Shown piece by piece: positions 41,135 to 49,625 of a stretch of 64,000 nt of DNA. The stretch comes from Aureimonas frigidaquae (GTDB lineage: Bacteria; Pseudomonadota; Alphaproteobacteria; Rhizobiales; Rhizobiaceae). The notes under the pieces were generated by a model, which saw only the letters and a program-made list of their open reading frames with translations, searched no databases and was not told where the DNA came from. The stretch covers positions 266,183 through 330,182 of the forward strand of contig NZ_BBWR01000012.1 of assembly GCF_001463905.1 (NCBI RefSeq), read 5' to 3'. The translations under genes were made by a program, and so were the position numbers. Each line of letters opens with the position of its first letter. The stretch's first letter is position 1.

Positions 41135-41907
41135 ACGCCGTGACCAGGACCTACCCGACCTTCATGCCCGATGGTTCCGGAACGCTGGCGCGGATCGGGC
41201 TCATCTACATCGCCTCGTCCGTGGTGATGGAAGAGGAGATCGCGGCCATGTCCGCGCCCGGCGTGTCGACCCACACCGCGCGCATCCGCCTGCCCAAGGT
41301 CACCGTCGAGGGGATCGAGGAGATGATGGCCGCGCCGGAGCTGGAAACGGCGGCGCGCCATGCAGCAGCGCCGCCGGTCGGCATCGTCTGCTTCGGCGGC
41401 ACCAGCGCCTCGTTCCTGCACGGCACCGCCTACGACCGGGCTCTGACCCGCAAGATCGAGGGTTGGGTGCCGGGCCCCCTCGTGACCACCGCCTCGACGG
41501 CGACGCTCGCCGCCTTGCGCAAGGTCGGCGCCGGCAAGGTCGCGCTGGCGACACCCTATGTGTCGGCCATCCACGAGCGGGCGGTGCGCTTCCTGTCCGA
41601 GAACGGCCATGAGGTGGTGGCGAGCGCGCATCTGGACATCACCGACGATCATGCGCTCGCCGACGTGTCGATCGAGGAGGTCTACGATCATGTCCTCTCC
41701 GTCGATCACCCGGACGCGACAGCGATCTTCGTCTCCTGCACCAATTTCCGCACCGTCGGCGCCATCGCGGCGCTGGAGGAGCGGCTCGGCAAGCCGGTCA
41801 TCTCGGCAATCCAGGCATCCTTCTGGCACTGCCTCCACCTGTTGAACGTGCGGGGCGCGCGGCCCGGCTATGGCAGCCTCTTTCAGGGGCTCGAAGCCGA
41901 TGTCTGA
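41131..41907 (+). CDS. Asp/Glu racemase-superfamily protein (maleate isomerase/arylmalonate decarboxylase-like)
   Basis: 258 residues from a GTG overlapping the dctP stop. Two symmetric cysteines in family context are visible: VGIVCFGGTSASFLHG (about 83-98) and ATAIFVSCTNFRTVGAI (about 200-216, with Cys). This is the pattern of maleate cis-trans isomerases and arylmalonate decarboxylases. Coded between the TRAP binding protein and the small membrane subunit, so its substrate is probably what the transporter imports, such as a dicarboxylate or a racemic acid. It overlaps dctQ by 8 bp. Confidence 0.75.
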   Translation: MNAVTRTYPTFMPDGSGTLARIGLIYIASSVVMEEEIAAMSAPGVSTHTARIRLPKVTVEGIEEMMAAPELETAARHAAAPPVGIVCFGGTSASFLHGTAYDRALTRKIEGWVPGPLVTTASTATLAALRKVGAGKVALATPYVSAIHERAVRFLSENGHEVVASAHLDITDDHALADVSIEEVYDHVLSVDHPDATAIFVSCTNFRTVGAIAALEERLGKPVISAIQASFWHCLHLLNVRGARPGYGSLFQGLEADV

Positions 41908-42394
41908 GACCGTCGTCACCCTGGTGCAACCCCGTAACGCCCTGCGGCGGCGGGCGCTCGCCGTGGTCGAGGCGGCGGCGATCATCCTGTTGATCGCGCT
42001 CGTCGTGCTCGTCCTGTGCAATTCGATCGGACGCTATCTCTTTTCGCGTCCGCTCCCCTGGAGCGAAGAGGTCGTGCGCTCACTCCTGATGTGGCTCGGC
42101 GGCCTCGGCATCACCGTGGCCGCGCTGCGCAACGGGCTGATCAGCTGCGCCATCTGGACCTCGCGGCTCGGCGCGGTTGCGCAGAAGCGCCTGCGGGTGG
42201 CCCAGAACCTCTTCGGCATCGCGACCATGGCCGCGCTCGGCTATTTCGCCTGGCAGTATCTCGGCATTTTCGGCGCCGATCGCTCGCCGCTGCTCGGCAT
42301 TCCCAAAGCGGTGCCGATCAGCGGCATCATCGGCTGCGCGCTGGGCATGTCCTTTGCCTTCGTCATCGACCTCATCGCCCCGGAGGATCTGTAG
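41900..42394 (+). CDS. dctQ: TRAP transporter small membrane subunit, DctQ family
   Basis: 164 residues from ATG 41900, overlapping the racemase-like gene by 8 bp. Four membrane helices with the DctQ markers LCNSIGRYLFSRPLPWSEEVVRSLLMWLGGLG (split, about 39-70). No gap to dctM. Forms the inner-membrane complex with DctM, driven by a sodium gradient. Confidence 0.85.
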   Translation: MSETVVTLVQPRNALRRRALAVVEAAAIILLIALVVLVLCNSIGRYLFSRPLPWSEEVVRSLLMWLGGLGITVAALRNGLISCAIWTSRLGAVAQKRLRVAQNLFGIATMAALGYFAWQYLGIFGADRSPLLGIPKAVPISGIIGCALGMSFAFVIDLIAPEDL

Positions 42395-43675
42395 ATGCTC
42401 GCACTGGCTGCCGTCACGCTCGGCGTTCTGTGTATCCTGGTGCTGCTCGGGCTCCCGGTGGTGATCTCGCTCGTCGCCTCGGTCCTGATGTTCCTGGCCT
42501 TTTCCGGCGGCTGGGCGCTGGCCCTGCCGCAACAGGTCCTGGCAGGCGTGGGTGATTATCTCCTGATCACCCTGCCGCTCTTCATCCTGGCCGGCGGCAT
42601 CATGAACGCCACCGGAATCGCCGACAAGCTGTTCGATTTCGGCGCCGCGCTGGTCGGTTGGATGCGCGGGGGCCTCGCCCATGTGGACGTGGCCGCCAGC
42701 GTCATGTTCGGTGGGATGATCGGAACCTCGGTCGCCGATCTGGCCGGGACGGGCTCGGTCACCATCCCCAAGCTGAAAGCGCATGGCTATCCCGGCCCCT
42801 TCGCGGCGGCGGTCACGGCGACATCCTCCGGCATCGGCGTCCTCATTCCGCCCAGCTCGCCCATGATCCTCTATTCGGTGGTGACCGGCACCTCGCTCGG
42901 GGCCCTGTTCCTGGCCGGTGTCGTGCCCGGGCTGCTTCTGGCCGGCGTTCTGATGGTCACCATCTCGATCCTGGCGCGCAGAAACGGCTGGCAGCCGATG
43001 AACTCCTTCGAATGGACGCGCGTCATGCGCACGGGCGTCCATGCCATCCTGCCGCTCGGCATGCCGGCCATGATCCTCGGCGGCCTCGTCTTCGGCATCT
43101 TCACCGCAACGGAAGCGGGTGCCTTCGCCGTCGCCTATGCCCTGGCGCTGGCGGGCCTCGTCTACCGGACCCTGACCCTGCCCAAGCTGCGGCAGGCGCT
43201 GGTCGATTCGGTCATCCTGACCGGCGAGGTCCTGATGGTCGTCGGCTTTTCCACCGCGCTCGGCTGGGCCCTGTCGCAGAGCGGCGTGCCCTCGGCCTTG
43301 GCCGCGTCCATCGATACGCTCTTTCCGTTCGAGAGCGTGACCATGCGCATCTTCGCGCTCCTGCTCCTGGCGCTCATCGCCGGAATGGTGCTCGATCCGC
43401 TGATCCCCATGATCATGCCGGTCCTCCTGCCGTCGCTCCTGGTGATGGACGTGGACCTCGTCCATTTCGGCGTGCTGATGGTCATGACCGTGGTGATCGG
43501 CCAGGTGACCCCGCCCGTCGCCATCGCGCTCCTGGTCGCGGCCAAGATCGGCAAGGAGGATGTCTGGGAGGTGACGCGCGCCAACGTGCCCTTCCTCTAT
43601 GCGCTCTTTGCCGCACTGATCATCCTGACCCTGTTCCCGGCCCTGTCCACCACGCTGCCGGCACTGATGAACTAG
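42395..43675 (+). CDS. dctM: TRAP transporter large membrane subunit, DctM family
   Basis: 426 residues, ATG directly after the dctQ stop. About twelve to thirteen membrane helices with family segments LPLFILAGGIMNATGIADKL (about 59-78), AASVMFGGMIGTSVADLAGTGSV, SSGIGVLIPPSSPMILYSVVTGTS (about 149-172) and TATEAGAFAVAYAL. Main transport channel of the TRAP system. A small GC-rich hairpin (CCGGCCC then GGGCCGG) follows near 43704-43722. Confidence 0.88.
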   Translation: MLALAAVTLGVLCILVLLGLPVVISLVASVLMFLAFSGGWALALPQQVLAGVGDYLLITLPLFILAGGIMNATGIADKLFDFGAALVGWMRGGLAHVDVAASVMFGGMIGTSVADLAGTGSVTIPKLKAHGYPGPFAAAVTATSSGIGVLIPPSSPMILYSVVTGTSLGALFLAGVVPGLLLAGVLMVTISILARRNGWQPMNSFEWTRVMRTGVHAILPLGMPAMILGGLVFGIFTATEAGAFAVAYALALAGLVYRTLTLPKLRQALVDSVILTGEVLMVVGFSTALGWALSQSGVPSALAASIDTLFPFESVTMRIFALLLLALIAGMVLDPLIPMIMPVLLPSLLVMDVDLVHFGVLMVMTVVIGQVTPPVAIALLVAAKIGKEDVWEVTRANVPFLYALFAALIILTLFPALSTTLPALMN

Positions 43676-43914
43676 CGACCGGCCAGCCATGGCGGACGCA
43701 AGCGCGACCGGCCCCGAAGGGCCGGCCGCACGAGCGTGCACGCCCCCATCGGCGGCCGGATCGGTTTTTCCTACCCTCTGGAATGAAACTTACTTCTTTC
43801 ATCACGCCGGCTGCGCGCGCAGTTCTTGCAGCACGCAACGTGCTGCCGGTCGCAGACAGGTCAGACACGATGGAACGCGATTTGCCACGACAGTCCAACT
43901 CCCGGGAAGTGAAC

Positions 43915-45165
43915 ATGATGGTCGAGAAAACCGACACGCTGGTCGTCGGCGCGGGTCAATCCGGCATCGCCATGAGCGAGCATCTCACGCAGATGGGCGT
44001 GCCCCATCTGGTCCTCGAGCGCAAACGGGTTGCCGAGCGCTGGCGCTCGGAACGCTGGGACTCGCTCGTCGCCAACGGCCCTGCCTGGCACGACCGCTTT
44101 CCCGGCTTGGAATTCGACGATATCGCGCCCGACACCTTCCCGCCCAAGGAGCGCATGGCGCGCTACTTCGAAGACTATGCGAGCATGATCAAAGCGCCGA
44201 TCCGCACCAATGTCGAGGTGCAGCACGTGCGGCGGCTCGACGGGCGCCAGGGCTTCCTCGCCACAACCTCGCAGGGCATGTTCGAGGCGCGGCGCATCGT
44301 GGTGGCGACCGGACCTTTCCAGGTCCCCTTCTTCCCCCCGATCGTGCCGGAGGACAGCGGCATCCAGCAGATCCACTCCTCCGCCTACAAGAACCCCGAG
44401 CAACTGGCGCAAGGGGCGGTGCTGGTGGTGGGCGGCGGTGCGTCCGGATCGCAGATCGCCGAGGAGCTGCACCGCGCCGGCCGCCATGTCTACCTGTCGA
44501 TCGGTGAGCATTACCGCCCGCCCCGCTCCTATCGCGGCCGCGACTATGTCTGGTGGCTCGGAGTGCTCGGCAAGTGGGACGAGATCAAGATCAACGCCAA
44601 GAAGAAGCACGTTGCCTTCGCCGTCAGCGGCTATGACGGCGGCAAGACGATCGATTTTCGCCGGCTCGGCAATATGGGCATCACCGTGCTCGGGATGACC
44701 GAATCCTACGCGGACGGCGTGTTGACCATCGCCGACGATCTCGTGCGCAACCTTGGCGAAGGCGACCGCGCCTATCTGGATGTATTGGAAGAAGCCGACG
44801 CCTATGTGGCGCGCAACGGCATCGACCTGCCGCCCGAGCCCGATGCCTGGACGATTCAGCCGGACCCGGCCTGCGTGACCGATCCGATCCGGGCGCTCGA
44901 TCTGAAGGCGGCCGGCATTACGACCATCGTCTGGGCGACGGGCTTCAAGTTCGATTTCAGCTGGCTTGAGGTGGATGCCTTCCATCCGGACGGAACGCCC
45001 TTCCACAAGCGCGGCATTTCGGCCGAGCAGGGCGTCTACTTCCTGGGCCTGCCGGAGCTGACCAACCGGGCCTCCTCCTTCATCTACGGCTGCTGGTACG
45101 ATGCCAAATACATCGCCACGCATATCGGCGTTCAGCGCAATTACGACGCCTATCAGAGCGCCTGA
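43915..45165 (+). CDS. Flavin-containing monooxygenase family protein
   Basis: 416 residues; paired ATGs at 43915 and 43918 with GGGAAG upstream; the long in-frame opening inside dctM is a shadow. FAD site LVVGAGQSGIAMSEHLTQMG (about 9-28), NADPH site LVVGGGASGSQIAEELHRAG (about 172-191), and IQQIHSSAYKNP between them, matching the GxxxHxxxY stretch of FMO/Baeyer-Villiger enzymes. A WATGF segment (TIVWATGFKFDF) near residue 340 also fits. Probably oxygenates the compound imported by the TRAP system. Substrate unknown. Confidence 0.8.
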   Translation: MMVEKTDTLVVGAGQSGIAMSEHLTQMGVPHLVLERKRVAERWRSERWDSLVANGPAWHDRFPGLEFDDIAPDTFPPKERMARYFEDYASMIKAPIRTNVEVQHVRRLDGRQGFLATTSQGMFEARRIVVATGPFQVPFFPPIVPEDSGIQQIHSSAYKNPEQLAQGAVLVVGGGASGSQIAEELHRAGRHVYLSIGEHYRPPRSYRGRDYVWWLGVLGKWDEIKINAKKKHVAFAVSGYDGGKTIDFRRLGNMGITVLGMTESYADGVLTIADDLVRNLGEGDRAYLDVLEEADAYVARNGIDLPPEPDAWTIQPDPACVTDPIRALDLKAAGITTIVWATGFKFDFSWLEVDAFHPDGTPFHKRGISAEQGVYFLGLPELTNRASSFIYGCWYDAKYIATHIGVQRNYDAYQSA

Positions 45166-45212
45166 GGCACCGCCGCCGCGCGAGCGCGTGCCGTGGATAA
45201 GGGAGAACGATC

Positions 45213-45659
45213 TTGAAGACCGTGATGTTTCTGAATGGTCCCAACGCCAATCTTTACGGGCTCGACCCGAAGGGAACCTACGGCACGGACAGTTTCCCGC
45301 AGATCGAGGCCGCCTGCATGGCGCGGGCGGCCGAGCTCGGCTTCAAGCTGCGGTTCCGGCAGTCCAACCATGAGGGTGTCCTGATCGACTGGATCCAGGA
45401 TGCGCGCCGCGACTGCGACGGCATCCTGATCAACGCCGCGGGCCTGACCTATACGTCGATCGCCATCCTGGATGCGCTCCTGGCCTTCGACGGCCCGATC
45501 ATCGAATGCCATATGAGCAATATCTGGAAGCGGGAGCCCTTCCGGCACCATTCCTTCATATCCAAGGCGGCGACGGGGGTCATCGCTGGGCTCGGCGTGC
45601 GAGGCTACCTGCTCGGCCTTGCGGCGATGAACGAGCTGATCGCCGGGGACGGCGCATGA
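45213..45659 (+). CDS. Type II 3-dehydroquinate-dehydratase-like protein, altered lid
   Basis: 148 residues from a TTG at 45213 with AAGGGAG upstream. Type II dehydroquinase fold: NGPN at 9-12, FRQSNHEGVLIDWIQDA, ILINAAGLTYTSIAILDAL, ECHMSN (catalytic His) and REPFRHHSF, GLGVRGYLLGL. The active-site lid differs: the usual GxREPxxYG, with an essential Arg, reads GLDPKGTYG here (about 17-25). The gene is not with shikimate genes but in a TRAP/monooxygenase cluster and overlaps a 2-hydroxyacid dehydrogenase by 4 bp. It may act on a catabolic substrate instead of dehydroquinate. Confidence 0.72.
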   Translation: MKTVMFLNGPNANLYGLDPKGTYGTDSFPQIEAACMARAAELGFKLRFRQSNHEGVLIDWIQDARRDCDGILINAAGLTYTSIAILDALLAFDGPIIECHMSNIWKREPFRHHSFISKAATGVIAGLGVRGYLLGLAAMNELIAGDGA

Positions 45660-46591
45660 GCGATACGCTCGTCTTCTACAGCGGGCCCGACCCGTTCGAA
45701 GCCTGGCGGGACGCGCTGGCGCCGCATCTGCCGGCAAGCACCCGCATCGAACAGGCCGACGCCGTGACCGATCCGCTCTCGGTCCGCTATGCGCTGGTCT
45801 GGATGCCACCCGAAGGCTTCTTCGAGCGCTTCCCCAATCTGAAGCTCGTCATCAACCTCGGCGCCGGGGTGGATCGCCTCGTCGCCCGCACGGACCTGCC
45901 GGACCTGCCCATCACCCGCCTGTCGGATCCGAACATGGGTCGTATGATGGCCGGCTTCGTCCTGTTCAGCGTCCTGCGCCATGCGCGCGACATACCCCAT
46001 TTCGAAGCCGCGCAGGCGCGGCGGCAATGGAGCTACCGGCACCCCCGCGCCGCCGAGGAAACCACCGTCGCCGTGCTGGGCCTGGGCGAGCTCGGCGCCA
46101 TGGCGGCCAGCGAAATCGCCCGCCAGGGCTTCGATACGCATGGATGGGCGACGCGCGAGCGCAGCCTGCCCGGGGTGAGCGTCCATTGCGGCGATGCCGC
46201 CCTGGCGCCGCTCGCAGCCAGGGCCGATATTGTCGTCTGCATGCTGCCGCTCACCCCGGCGACACGGCAGCGGCTGGACGCGGACTTCTTCGCGGCCATG
46301 AAGCCGGGAGCCGCCTTCATCAACGTCTCACGCGGGGAGGTGGTCGATCAGGACGCGCTCGTGCAATCGCTTCAGGCAGGCCATCTGTCCGGCGCCACGC
46401 TCGACGTCTTCGCCACCGAACCCCTGCCGCCGGACCATCCGCTCTGGAGCCTGCCCGGTGTGCTCATCACGCCGCATCTGGCCTCGGTCGCGCTGCCCAA
46501 AAGTGCCGCACCGCAAATTGCCGCCAACATCCGCGCGGTTCAGGACGGGCAGCCTCTGGCCAACGAAGTCTCGCGGTTGCGCGGTTACTAG
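45656..46591 (+). CDS. NAD(P)-dependent 2-hydroxyacid dehydrogenase (GhrA-like)
   Basis: 311 residues from ATG 45656 (4-bp overlap with the preceding gene); the opening back to 45506 lies inside that gene. Substrate loop LVINLGAGVDRL (about 63-74), nucleotide site VAVLGLGELGAMAASEIARQ (about 138-157), catalytic Arg in NVSRGEVVDQDAL and His in TPHLASVA. These features fit glyoxylate/hydroxypyruvate reductase A. It would reduce or oxidise a 2-oxoacid produced by the upstream enzymes. Ends the TRAP cluster. Confidence 0.82.
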   Translation: MSDTLVFYSGPDPFEAWRDALAPHLPASTRIEQADAVTDPLSVRYALVWMPPEGFFERFPNLKLVINLGAGVDRLVARTDLPDLPITRLSDPNMGRMMAGFVLFSVLRHARDIPHFEAAQARRQWSYRHPRAAEETTVAVLGLGELGAMAASEIARQGFDTHGWATRERSLPGVSVHCGDAALAPLAARADIVVCMLPLTPATRQRLDADFFAAMKPGAAFINVSRGEVVDQDALVQSLQAGHLSGATLDVFATEPLPPDHPLWSLPGVLITPHLASVALPKSAAPQIAANIRAVQDGQPLANEVSRLRGY

Positions 46592-46677
46592 GCACGATGC
46601 TGCCGGAGTGAACAGAATCGATCGGGCATCCAGACGTCCGATCCAAAAAATTGATATTTTGCAGCAGCTTAGAAAGG

Positions 46678-46703
46678 TCCACTGGGAAAATCTTCGCAGT
46701 GGA
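46678..46703. promoter_or_regulatory. Inverted repeat upstream of the polyamine-type ABC operon
   Basis: TCCACTG (46678-46684) and CAGTGGA (46697-46703) form a perfect 7-base inverted repeat with 12 bases between, about 170 bases before the binding-protein gene, within the 283-bp gap. An A-run and TTGATATTTT lie just upstream. Candidate operator for the LysR protein at 52994 or another regulator. Confidence 0.4.
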
Positions 46704-46874
46704 TAGGTATTTCCAGCTAGGCTGTCGACACCCCTCCAAGCAGTATCTCACCCACGTCGAACCGGGAAAGCTCGGGCAGGACGTCCTGCGGCAAGGGCGG
46801 TCCGAACAGACGAAGCGGCGGTCGGGGCGGCTCGGCCGCGATCGCCGCATGCCACCAACAGATGGGAACCTCTC

Positions 46875-47900
46875 ATGAAACGTCTTCTTCTGACTGTATC
46901 GGCATTCGCCTTTCTGACGCCCGCCGCCTATGCCGAGACCCTCGTGGTCAGCAGCTGGGGCGGCAGCTTCCGCGACCTGATCGCCGAAGCCATCGCCTCC
47001 AAGTTCACGCAGGAAACCGGCGTCGACGTCGAGTTCATCACCGGCGGCACGATCGATCGGCTGAACCAGGCCAATCTGAGCAAGGACAACCCGGAAAGCG
47101 ACGTGACCTTCACCACGTCGCATGTCGGCTGGCTGTACCGCAATCAGGGCCTGTTCGAGGATCTGGACATGTCCAAGATCCCCAATGCGGCCAATCTGGT
47201 CGAGCAGGCGAAGATCAGCCCGTCGCATATCGGCGCCTGGGCCTATGTCTACACGATCGGCTATCTGCCCGATCTCCTGCCGGAAGGCGTGACCTTCGAC
47301 AGCTGGAACGACCTCTGGTCGCCCGAGCTGAAGGGCATGGTGGCCGTTCCGGATTTCGACCCCTCCCATATCATCGCCGTGGCGGCGAAGCTCGAGGGCG
47401 TCGACATCGCGAACTGGATGGACGCCAAGGACAAGCTCCTGGCGCTGCAGCCCAACCTGAAGGCCTTCTATACCAACGACGCCAATTCCCAGCAGCTCCT
47501 GTCGACCGGCGAGACGCCCGTCCAGGTCCTTCTGTCGATGAACGCCTATCACATGCAGTCCGAAGGGCTGGACGTCCAGCTGGCCATCCCGAAGGAAGGC
47601 GCGGTGCTGGGCATCGACACGATGGGGATCACCAAGGGCTCGAAGAAGCAGGACCTGGCCTACCAGTTCATCAACACGGCGCTCGATCCGCAGGTGCAGG
47701 CGCGCATCGCCGAGATCAAGAAGGGCAGCCCCGTCGTCTCCAACGTGACGCTGCCCGAAGAGCTGGCCTCGCTTCCCGGCATCTTCACCACGCCGGAACA
47801 GTGGGCCAGCCAGACGCTGATCATCCCCGATCAGCTCCGCGCCGAGCTGATCGGCCAGTGGCGGCAGTGGTTCTCGGAAAACATGACGGCCGGCAACTGA
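46875..47900 (+). CDS. Periplasmic binding protein, spermidine/putrescine/opine type
   Basis: 341 residues. Signal peptide about 1-20 (AAYAE), then a PotD/AfuA-like fold: LVVSSWGGSFRDLIAEAIASKF (about 23-44), GWLYRNQGLFEDLD, VYTIGYLPDLLPEG, FDSWNDLWSPELKGMVAVPD (about 141-160) and MGITKGSKKQDLAYQFIN. First of four transporter genes and followed by a 10-bp hairpin. The family takes up polyamines, opines, iron or other compounds, so the substrate is open. Confidence 0.84.
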   Translation: MKRLLLTVSAFAFLTPAAYAETLVVSSWGGSFRDLIAEAIASKFTQETGVDVEFITGGTIDRLNQANLSKDNPESDVTFTTSHVGWLYRNQGLFEDLDMSKIPNAANLVEQAKISPSHIGAWAYVYTIGYLPDLLPEGVTFDSWNDLWSPELKGMVAVPDFDPSHIIAVAAKLEGVDIANWMDAKDKLLALQPNLKAFYTNDANSQQLLSTGETPVQVLLSMNAYHMQSEGLDVQLAIPKEGAVLGIDTMGITKGSKKQDLAYQFINTALDPQVQARIAEIKKGSPVVSNVTLPEELASLPGIFTTPEQWASQTLIIPDQLRAELIGQWRQWFSENMTAGN

Positions 47901-47909
47901 GCCAAGTGA

Positions 47910-47935
47910 TGCCCCGGTCGCTCATGACCGGGGCA
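47910..47935 (+). promoter_or_regulatory. Hairpin after the binding-protein gene of the polyamine-type operon
   Basis: TGCCCCGGTC (47910-47919) and GACCGGGGCA (47926-47935) pair perfectly around a 6-base loop, 9 bases after the stop. No T-run follows. Third-party termination is unlikely; it probably sets a high binding-protein to permease ratio. Confidence 0.5.
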
Positions 47936-47961
47936 CCGACTGTTCCCGATCAAGGATCCGC

Positions 47962-48813
47962 ATGTCGAAGCGCCCTTTCCTCCGCTGGTTCGCCTCTCCG
48001 TCGATCCTCATCGCGTTCGGCATTGCGGCATCCTTCCTGGCCATCGTGCAGTACAGCCTGCGGGCCTATGTTCCCGGATCGCTCGATCCGGGCGGGTTCA
48101 CGCTCGACAATTTCACGACGCTGGTGAAGGCCGCCTACGGGCAGGCCTTCCTGAACACCGTCCTCCTGTGCCTCTGGACGGCGCTCTTCACCCTCCTGAT
48201 CGGCTACCCGCTCGCCTATGCGATGATCCGCGCGAAATCGGCACGGCTGCGCAGCGCCATTCTGCTGATCTCGCTCACGCCCCTCTTCCTGGGCGAGATC
48301 GTGCGCACCTATTCCTGGATGATCGTCCTCGGCAACCGAGGCTTCCTGAACGCCCTCCTCCTGCAGATCGGGGTGATCGACCGGCCACTGAAGCTGATGT
48401 TCACCATGACGGGGGTGGTGATCGCCCTGGTGCACTTCACCCTGCCCATCGTGGTGGTCATGCTGGCGGCCGCCCTTTCGCACATCGACAGGAATCTGGA
48501 GCGGGCCGCGCGCTCGCTCGGCGCCGGGCGCATCCGCACCTTCCTGACGGTGACGCTGCCGCTGTCCATTCCCGGCATCGTGGCGGCCGCCTCCACCGCC
48601 TTCGCCTGGACCTTCTCGGCCTTCGCCACGCCGCAGATGATCGGCGGCGGCCAGGTGCAGACCATCTCCACCCTGGTCTACCAGGTCGGCTTCGCCTCCT
48701 TCAACTTCCCGCTCGCCGCGTCCCTGTCCCTGACCGGGCTTCTCTTCACCCTGGCCGTCCTCGCCATTTTCAACACGGGGATCCGGCGGCTCGAACGGAT
48801 CGGAGCGCACTGA
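47962..48813 (+). CDS. ABC permease, PotB type
   Basis: 283 residues with about six membrane helices. Typical sequence: NTVLLCLWTALFTLLIGYPLAYAM (about 60-83), RTYSWMIVLGNRGFLNALL (about 114-132) and the EAA coupling loop ERAARSLGAGRIRTFLTVTLPLSIPGI (split, about 179-205). Partner of the PotC-type permease two bases downstream. Confidence 0.87.
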   Translation: MSKRPFLRWFASPSILIAFGIAASFLAIVQYSLRAYVPGSLDPGGFTLDNFTTLVKAAYGQAFLNTVLLCLWTALFTLLIGYPLAYAMIRAKSARLRSAILLISLTPLFLGEIVRTYSWMIVLGNRGFLNALLLQIGVIDRPLKLMFTMTGVVIALVHFTLPIVVVMLAAALSHIDRNLERAARSLGAGRIRTFLTVTLPLSIPGIVAAASTAFAWTFSAFATPQMIGGGQVQTISTLVYQVGFASFNFPLAASLSLTGLLFTLAVLAIFNTGIRRLERIGAH

Positions 48814-48815
48814 CC

Positions 48816-49625
48816 ATGAAGAAGAGCCTCCTCGACCGCGCGCTGGATTTGTCCGGCGCAATCCTCCTGACGGCGATCCTCGGCTTCGTGCTCCTGCCCT
48901 TCCTGGTGGTGGCGATCGCCTCCTTCAACGATGGCGCGATCCTGTCCTTTCCACCGCGCGCCTGGTCGCTGCGCTGGTACGCCAACGCCTTCCAGTACCG
49001 CGACTTCGGCGCCGGGCTGATCAATTCCCTGAAAGTCGCCGCGCTCGGGGCGAGCATCGCACTCATCGCCGGCGCCGGCTTCGCCTATGTGCTCGACCGG
49101 TACCGCTTCGCCGGCAAGACCGCGCTGAACGCGGTTCTGATGTCGCCCCTCATCATCCCGAACTTCACGATCGGCCTCGGCCTTCTGATCCTGTCGGCGG
49201 CGGCCGCGCTGCCGCGCAGCCTGTGGCTGGTGGTCGCCACGCATGTGATCATCGTCTTCCCCTTCGTGGTGCGCTCCGTCTACGTTTCGTTGAAGAACTT
49301 CGAGCGGCGCTACGAACAGGCGGCCGAGAGCCTGGGCGGCGCGCCGCTTCACGTGCTTCTGACCATCACGCTGCCCCTGTTGGTGCCGGGCCTCGTTTCC
49401 GGGGGGCTCTTTGCGGCGATCCTGTCCTTCAACGAGTTCACCGCCTCGCTCTTCGTGGTCAACCAGAGCACGCAGACCCTGCCCGTCGCCATGTACAACT
49501 ACGTCCGCGAATATGCGGACCCGACCCTGGCGGCGCTGTCCGTCGTCTATGTCGCGGTGGTCGCCGTCATCCTCCTGATCATCCACAAGCTGTTCCGCCT
49601 CGAAAAGGTCCTCAATGTCGAATGA
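48816..49625 (+). CDS. ABC permease, PotC type
   Basis: 269 residues from ATG 48816; the longer frame inside the preceding gene is a shadow. About six membrane helices, FNDGAILSFPPRAWSLRWYANAF near residue 37-59 (family: SFxxGxxxxFPP), and the EAA loop EQAAESLGGAPLHVLLTITLPL (split) near 165-186. Overlaps the ATPase gene by 11 bp. Confidence 0.87.
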   Translation: MKKSLLDRALDLSGAILLTAILGFVLLPFLVVAIASFNDGAILSFPPRAWSLRWYANAFQYRDFGAGLINSLKVAALGASIALIAGAGFAYVLDRYRFAGKTALNAVLMSPLIIPNFTIGLGLLILSAAAALPRSLWLVVATHVIIVFPFVVRSVYVSLKNFERRYEQAAESLGGAPLHVLLTITLPLLVPGLVSGGLFAAILSFNEFTASLFVVNQSTQTLPVAMYNYVREYADPTLAALSVVYVAVVAVILLIIHKLFRLEKVLNVE

